Source: Enoplolaimus lenunculus
Taxonomy: Eukaryota; Nematoda; Enoplea; Enoplida; Thoracostomopsidae
Length of the DNA: 64,000 nt
Assembly: GCA_030248215.1 (NCBI GenBank)
Contig: JASANG010000402.1
Span: 1-64,000 of the forward strand
Direction: 5' to 3'
Numbering within the stretch: position 1 is the stretch's first letter; every line of letters starts with the position of its first letter. Under the pieces are notes generated by a model. That model had not been told where the DNA came from. It saw only the letters and a list, made by a program, of their open reading frames with translations, and made no database searches. Below, one piece after another: positions 58,801-64,000 of this stretch. The position numbers and the translations under genes were made by a program.

Positions 58801-61800
58801 TCGCGTGACAAGCCGTCTGCACAAACAAAAAACAGTCTAGATAGAAAAGGCCAGACAAACACAATAAGACCGATCGGACAAAAAGACTGTCTAGACAAAG
58901 AGGTCATCTGAACAGAAAGAACCGTCTAGAGAGAAAAGAACGCGGGGACAGAAAGTGCGTCTGGTAAAAAAAGAAGTCGGAACAGAAAGACATTGTGGAC
59001 CAAAAAGCTCTACAGAACAAAATTACAAATAATGGCTAGCATAAAAACTACACCGGATAAAACACTACAAATCCATCTAAGGATTGAACGCGTGGGCACC
59101 GCAGAAACTCACCCCTGCACTCTAGATTGGTCAAGCAAAATCTCACCTAATTCATTTTAGCTCATCGCTAACCTGGCTCAGAATTAGCACCGCCGGCCGC
59201 AGTCAAGCTGTCACTCGCACACTTTGGTTGAGCGAGTACAGACAGTACCAACGAAGATGTGAACGCTCGAAACTGGTAACCAAGAAGATGAATAAACCGA
59301 TGACGAAAGTCTGAAACTTATGAAAGGACAATCAAACGTACAAATACAAAACAATCAATCAATCAATCAATCAAACAAACAAACAAACACACAAACAAAC
59401 AAATACACAAACAAACAAACAAAAGGCACAACTGCCAATAATCAGTGCACAGTAGAAAATACTGTCCTTTACTATACCTTGTCTACTCAACTGTTCAGTC
59501 AACTAGGGATTACAACCTAATACCCACGCTGTGATATTTATCCACGATTCGTGGTACAAAAAATTACCATTCGAAATTTTTGCACAACCTAAGGTTTCTG
59601 TCTGCAAAGCCGTCACCACACCCCTGCATCCACTCACCTTTATAATACTCTTCAAGCCAATTTGACTCCAAATCCATCTCACTGGCAGATTCTGGTGAAC
59701 GTAAACGTTTAATCATAATACACGAATGTTCACCAGTCAAATCGTTTGTCGTTTGCCGTAAATATACCGGCATAAAGCTACACCGTTTCCAGAACCTAAA
59801 AACAAAAAACATTACAAAACCTGTTATGAAATAAAGCAAAATGCAAAGTGTTATACCACACACGTTTTGAACTGTTATCCCGCTTTTGTGTTGCGACCTT
59901 AACACAAAATTTTCCACCTTAACAGCAGGTCTATTTGATACTCTAAAAAGTCAATAAAAAGTTATTTTGAACAGCAAATGTCAAAATATTGCAATATCAT
60001 TCACACGCCAGGTATCTTTATGAGAGGTACAGATAAATGATGAACACTAGACCTTGGCACCCCGATCCCCGCTACCTGCATTCGCGTGGAGCCACCTAGC
60101 CTGGAGGACGTCAAGAAGGCAATCAGATCGACCAGATCAGGAAGAGCAGGTGGAGAAGATGGTCTACCGCCCGAAGCCTACAAATACGGTGGTGAGCCAG
60201 TCGCCACTGACCTGGTGTCCCTTTTCGAAACTATATGGCGCAGCGAGTCGATCCCATCCGACTGGGAGATCGCCGAAGTTGTCCCGCTGTTCAAGAAGGG
60301 CGATAAGAGCATGTGTAAGAACTACCGGGGAATCAGCCTCCTGGACATGGCGTCCAAGATTCTAGAAGCAGTCCTGATTGACCGCATCAAGCAATGGCGC
60401 GACCCGCTTACCCGTGAGAACCAAGCTGGGTTCCGGGCTGGAAGAAGCTGTGCCGACCAGATCTTCACCCTGTGCCAAGTACTTGAAACCCGGAACGAAT
60501 TCGGGAGAGCAACATTTATTGGCTTCGTCGATTTCGCAGCAGCCTTCGATAGCATCGATAGAGATAGCCTGTGGCTGATAATGGCGGCTTCTGGAGTCCC
60601 GCTGAAGATTATATCGATGTTCCGGGCCCTCTACCGATCGACGAAATGCTGTGTAGGGGTATACGGTACCGCGACCGACACCTTCGAGATCCACATCAGT
60701 GTGCGTCAGGGAGGCATCTCTTCACCCATTCTCTTCAACTGGTGCGTGGATTGGTTGCTCAAAGTGTCCTTCGATGACCACGATGACGGGGTCCTGATGG
60801 GTAGCGAAACCGATGACAGCTCCGTCCTGTTCAACCTGACGTTTGCGGACGACATAGCCGTGCTCGCTGAAAGCCCAGAGCAGCTCCAGAGAATGTTAGA
60901 TCGGCTGGATGAGAACGCGAAGCGCATCGGCCTGGTGATCAGTACGGCGAAGACGAAGATCCTGTGCTGTGGCACCGAAACAAGACCGAAAATAAGCATC
61001 GCCAGAGAAACCATTGAAGTGGTGGACGACTTCACCTACCTTGGCAGCTCAATATCCTCTTCCGGCGATGGGTCTACCGAAATCCGCACCAGAATAGCAA
61101 AGGCGTACAACGCCATGCTGGCGCTGAAAGCTGTGTGGGGAAACCGGAACCTGTCAAAACAGCTGAAACGCCGGATCTACATGGCCTGCGTTCGACCGGT
61201 GCTCCTCTATGCCTGTGAAACGTGGCCGATCAAGGCTAACCACGAGCGGCGACTGGATGCCTTCGACCACCGAATGGTGCGCTGGATACTGCACGTCTCC
61301 TACCGTGACCACGTTACAAACGTCGAAGTTCGCAGGCAAATGGGCATCAAGGAAACCGTTTCGGAGTCGATCCTCAAGCGGCGGCTATATTGGTGCGGGC
61401 ATGTTGCGCGTATGGAAGCCGTTCGCCTACCGTTCAAATCTTTGTTCCACCCTATTCCGGCTGATGAGGGATGGCGTCGGCCCTTCCGAGGAGTGCGCAA
61501 TACATGGCAACGCAAGCTGTTCAAGGATGTTAACTGTCGACCTGTCCATGATATCGTAAACCGAAATGCGGCTGTTTTCAAACGTGACTATTTGACTCTT
61601 TTACGACAATTGGCTATGGACAGAAGTGGCTTTGTGTTATTGGTTGATAAAATCGCGAGCTGCAAATGACCCTATGGGTTACGCAAATGATGATGATGAT
61701 GCTTTATGACTTCTATAACGCGTGAAGCGACACTAAAGCTTTTACTAAACAACGTTTGGCTTCACTGTACACCACCCACTATCCCAAAAGGTTAACTGAT

Positions 61801-63479
61801 GCACACACATTGTGGATTATGCATACAAAGACATTTCTCACTTTAACAAAGAATTTGTCAACCCATACGCGACACTAATATAATGCAACGATTCTGGTGG
61901 CCTTTGGGACAATTTCAAAAACAACGGTGGCAGATTAGTTCGTGGTTTGATCGGTTCATTCTCAGATCCAACTGTCACTGCTTTGTCATCTCCATTCTAA
62001 AACAATAAAATTAAACAGCTAACCAGTGCTAAATTTCAAATCCTAAATAACTGGTTAGGAAACAGCAAACACCTTTCACACTGAATGTTTTTTATTTTAA
62101 AATTACAGGAATTTTTAAGGTATTTAACTACCTATAATTTCGTAATTTTGAAAAATTTTGTTGTAAAAGTTGTTTCTTCCACTACCTTTGTTTGCTCGTT
62201 TCGCTGTGCAAATAACCAAATTACTCACAATTACTAGCTAAATCATAAAACATAACGTTTTATAATCGGCCACTGTAATCAGAAGGGTGACTAAGCCACC
62301 CTGGAAGATTCCCCCCTAGAAATTTTCCAAGCTTGCTTGTAAATCATCGAAAACCATTGCATGACCCGGCTGAAAAATGTTTACCCCTATCAAGGTGAAC
62401 TTGTTACATGTCTGCATATGATACATATGATGAACACATGTTCCTCACCCAAGCCCTTAATCTAATAGCTCTAAAAGTCACTACTCACCTGGACAGGTTC
62501 AACATGATCGAGCACCACTTCATCTTCGTCCAAGTTTGGAATCAAACCTTGATAATATTTTTCTAACAATTCAATCGCGCGTTTACCATAACCCATCTGA
62601 AACATACTGAAGTACATTAAGCTATACAAGACTTGCCTGCACATTAGGCTCCAACAGACATTATTACTATTTCAAAATATTATTAAAAACCTCCAAATAT
62701 ATAATGAATTTAGAACACTAAGGCTGACTACAAACCAAAGCCATATACAAACATTTCGGAAACTATTTATCGTTATGCTCTCTTCCTATTAAATATTAAA
62801 CTACTCAAGCTGAACAAATTTAACGTAACCTTATTTGTTTGTTTACAATTGTTGCAGCTCGTTGAAAGCCTAACACAACAACATCAACAACAAACAATAT
62901 AATAGACATTTTTAAGTCCGGTGGAAACACATACCCATTAACGAAGTGTCCACAATACTTAACACAAGGGGTGAACTAAATAAACTAAAAATGTGAGCAC
63001 ATATGTAGACTCACAATATGCAATGGTGGACGAAACCAGAATTCAGCCGGATATCAAAAAAATACCGAAGCCGGATACTTTAATGCCCGGCACAATTGAA
63101 CCAAAAGCTAAACAAAAATTATAACTTTCTCGCCCAGGCTACTTCGCCATAACATACCACAATCTTACCGACTGATAATCAGGATGTGTTGCAATCCGAA
63201 CAATTCGTGCACCAGACAGTGACGGAAAATCATTGTCAAGAAACTGAAATTTTAAAAAGACTGCATAATTCACTTGTGAATTGATAGCCACCACAGACGC
63301 AATGTTTTGTTTACATAGTCAAACCCAAATTTTAGGGGTCCGCACGTTTCCAAAGATGTGTCCCACTAACCTGTTACCTGTTGTGCGAGCGTCCACGGTA
63401 TCAAATCACCAGCAGCGCGTTGACCACGGGACAGACTATTCTTAACGCTACTTTGCGATATTTGTCCTTCCAGACAAAC
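55851..63479 (-). CDS. NAT10: NAT10 / Kre33-type RNA cytidine acetyltransferase, last ten exons (451 aa), 5' part outside window
   Basis: Exons in order: 63479-63378, 63243-63169, 62596-62489, 61996-61842, 59795-59638, 58816-58644, 58123-58004, 57680-57582, 56767-56508, 55956-55851. All phases agree and the sum is 1356 bases. The protein reads VCLEGQISQSSVKNSLSRGQ...DLIPWT, then the acetyl-CoA-binding RIVRIATHPDYQSMGYGKRA. It continues through FWKRCSFMPVYLRQTTNDLTGEHSCIM, the helical DLKRLEMYSNNLVDHHLITDLLPVV and the tail EYAIQGNEAEWTTAL, ending in a Lys/Arg-rich nucleolar-type tail. The enzyme makes N4-acetylcytidine on 18S rRNA and tRNA (ATP-dependent), in the nucleolus. The helicase-like N-terminal half (~570 residues in human) must lie to the right of 64000. 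The intron between 59796 and 61841 carries an antisense LINE. Confidence 0.95.
56030..56403 (+). mobile_element. MITE 'F' copy in NAT10 intron 9
   Basis: ACGGATGGTAAAAATAACGG near the left, GTAAACGGAAACAGATACCG at the right, and terminus GGATATTCGGTTACACACTGG. The latter is the inverse of the 23946 copy's start. Confidence 0.6.
57361..57520. repeat. GACGGACGGCGCC-family repeat, copy 4 (NAT10 intron 8)
   Basis: gcgctatacttgtcgcacggcaccgtcc at the left and GACGGCGCCGGACGTCATTA at the right, with cgtacgataccgcac in the middle as in the 9613 copy. Confidence 0.5.
58831..58998. repeat. Degenerate minisatellite in a NAT10 intron (gaacagaaagac..tctagac)
   Basis: Five to six imperfect units of about 30 bases built on GTCTAGA and (G)ACAGAAAG / GACAAAAAG phrases. 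Confidence 0.6.
59353..59425. repeat. AATC/AAAC/ACAA microsatellite
   Basis: Tandem AATC followed by AAAC with interruptions. Confidence 0.85.
60045..61707 (+). mobile_element. RTE-clade LINE, 5'-truncated, with intact reverse transcriptase frame; antisense in NAT10 intron 4
   Basis: Frame 60086-61669 (527 codons from the first Met, open a little further upstream). It shows the RT blocks NYRGISLLDMASKILE, AGFRAGRSCADQIF, VDFAAAFDSIDR (motif A Asp), RQGGISSPILFNW (motif B), FADDIAVLAE (catalytic Asp pair) and YLGSSIS. The RTE-type C-terminal half follows (RPVLLYACETW, HRMVRWI, RRLYWCGHVARM). The endonuclease is missing, as expected from 5' truncation during target-primed insertion. The 3' end is a short (ATG)n tail, typical for RTE. 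The GC-rich sequence (about 54% by eye) stands out from the AT-rich intron. Related elements abound in trematodes, nematodes and arthropods. Confidence 0.92.
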
Positions 63480-64000
63480 CTGAAAAAAGATCACAGCAAA
63501 ATTATGCTAAAAGGTCTCGAAATTGTCATTTTTGAAACATTATTTTGTTCTAAACATTTGTGCTTCAATTAAACATCGCCAGCTGTATTCGTTTAACATA
63601 CCAATAGTGTCATCCGATTTATTCTTGCACAATTATGCATGTAGTAATTCCACATGTAAGAAGGCAAGCATTGACACTGATTGATGAAAACACTGGTTTG
63701 ACCTCCCGCTTATCGTAGAAAAAACGCGGCGTGCAATAAATGTGACAACCTGTTTCTATATTCTCAAATGTGTGCGGCACCTATCAGAAGTTAACGATTG
63801 CTCTTGCAAATTTCAAACCAGCCATTGGAGAACTCCAAAATTTGGCACTTGCTCCGTATCTGATTCGTCCTACTTGTAAATTGAGATTGACATTTGTACG
63901 TACCACCGTTCGTTGCATGAAGACATCTAACTAACTAGTGATAGCTGCTACACAGATTTGAGATTAAAGGTCCTGGATTAAAATAGTTATGTTATTTAGA
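63480..64000. other. NAT10 upstream intron sequence, no exon found
   Basis: The preceding NAT10 exon should end in phase 0 with a PPVPP...VLAVIQ-like block. No such reading was found, so it is beyond the right edge. Confidence 0.5.

Noticed and set aside
1-64000. CRISPR arrays, operons, ribosome binding sites
   Set aside because: Spliced genes and animal-type mobile elements show a eukaryotic nuclear sequence, and no regular spacer-repeat array was seen.

Overview
This is a eukaryotic (metazoan) nuclear window with intron-containing genes, long repeat-rich introns and intergenic DNA, and no bacterial-style gene packing. Several clues point to a nematode or a close ecdysozoan relative. There is a two-exon sulfotransferase fragment of the type expanded in nematodes, an intronless ionotropic-receptor-like gene, and TTAGGC-rich dispersed DNA resembling the nematode telomere unit. 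The lineage is an inference, not proven by anything seen here.

Layout. 1-646 (minus) is the 5' coding end of a non-LTR retrotransposon with a 2A-like N-terminus, a PHD-like finger and an APE endonuclease, running off the left edge. 2102-4292 (plus) is the 3' part of a sulfotransferase. About 4.3-22.3 kb has no gene that I can support and is filled with SINE-like, foldback and MITE sequence, including a 2.1-kb structure made of two ~510-bp direct repeats around a very AT-rich island. 22382-39248 (minus) is a complete GW182/TNRC6 gene in 19 coding exons. Their summed length is exactly divisible by three and gives 2155 residues. 39.2-53.5 kb is intergenic with at least eight recognisable MITEs and two tRNA-derived SINE types. 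53505-54767 (plus) is a single-exon receptor-like gene of 420 residues, flanked by two inverted copies of one MITE family. 55851-63479 (minus) holds the last ten exons of NAT10 (RNA cytidine acetyltransferase), 451 residues, with an RTE-type LINE inserted antisense in one intron.

The two well-supported host genes both act on RNA. GW182 is the scaffold linking Argonaute to deadenylases in miRNA silencing, and NAT10 makes N4-acetylcytidine in 18S rRNA and tRNA. They are about 16 kb apart on the same strand and I see no evidence that they are co-regulated.

The most striking general pattern is in the small DNA elements. Several unrelated-looking MITE families share one design: a CAGGG/TAGGG- or CACTG-type terminus followed by degenerate tandem short units (TTCCGG, TCTCGG, CATCGG, GATTCG, GGAGCC, GAGTCAAA, GAGTTGA). 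The most striking single observation is the retrotransposon N-terminus, where a hydrophobic leader runs directly into a 2A-like NPGP motif.
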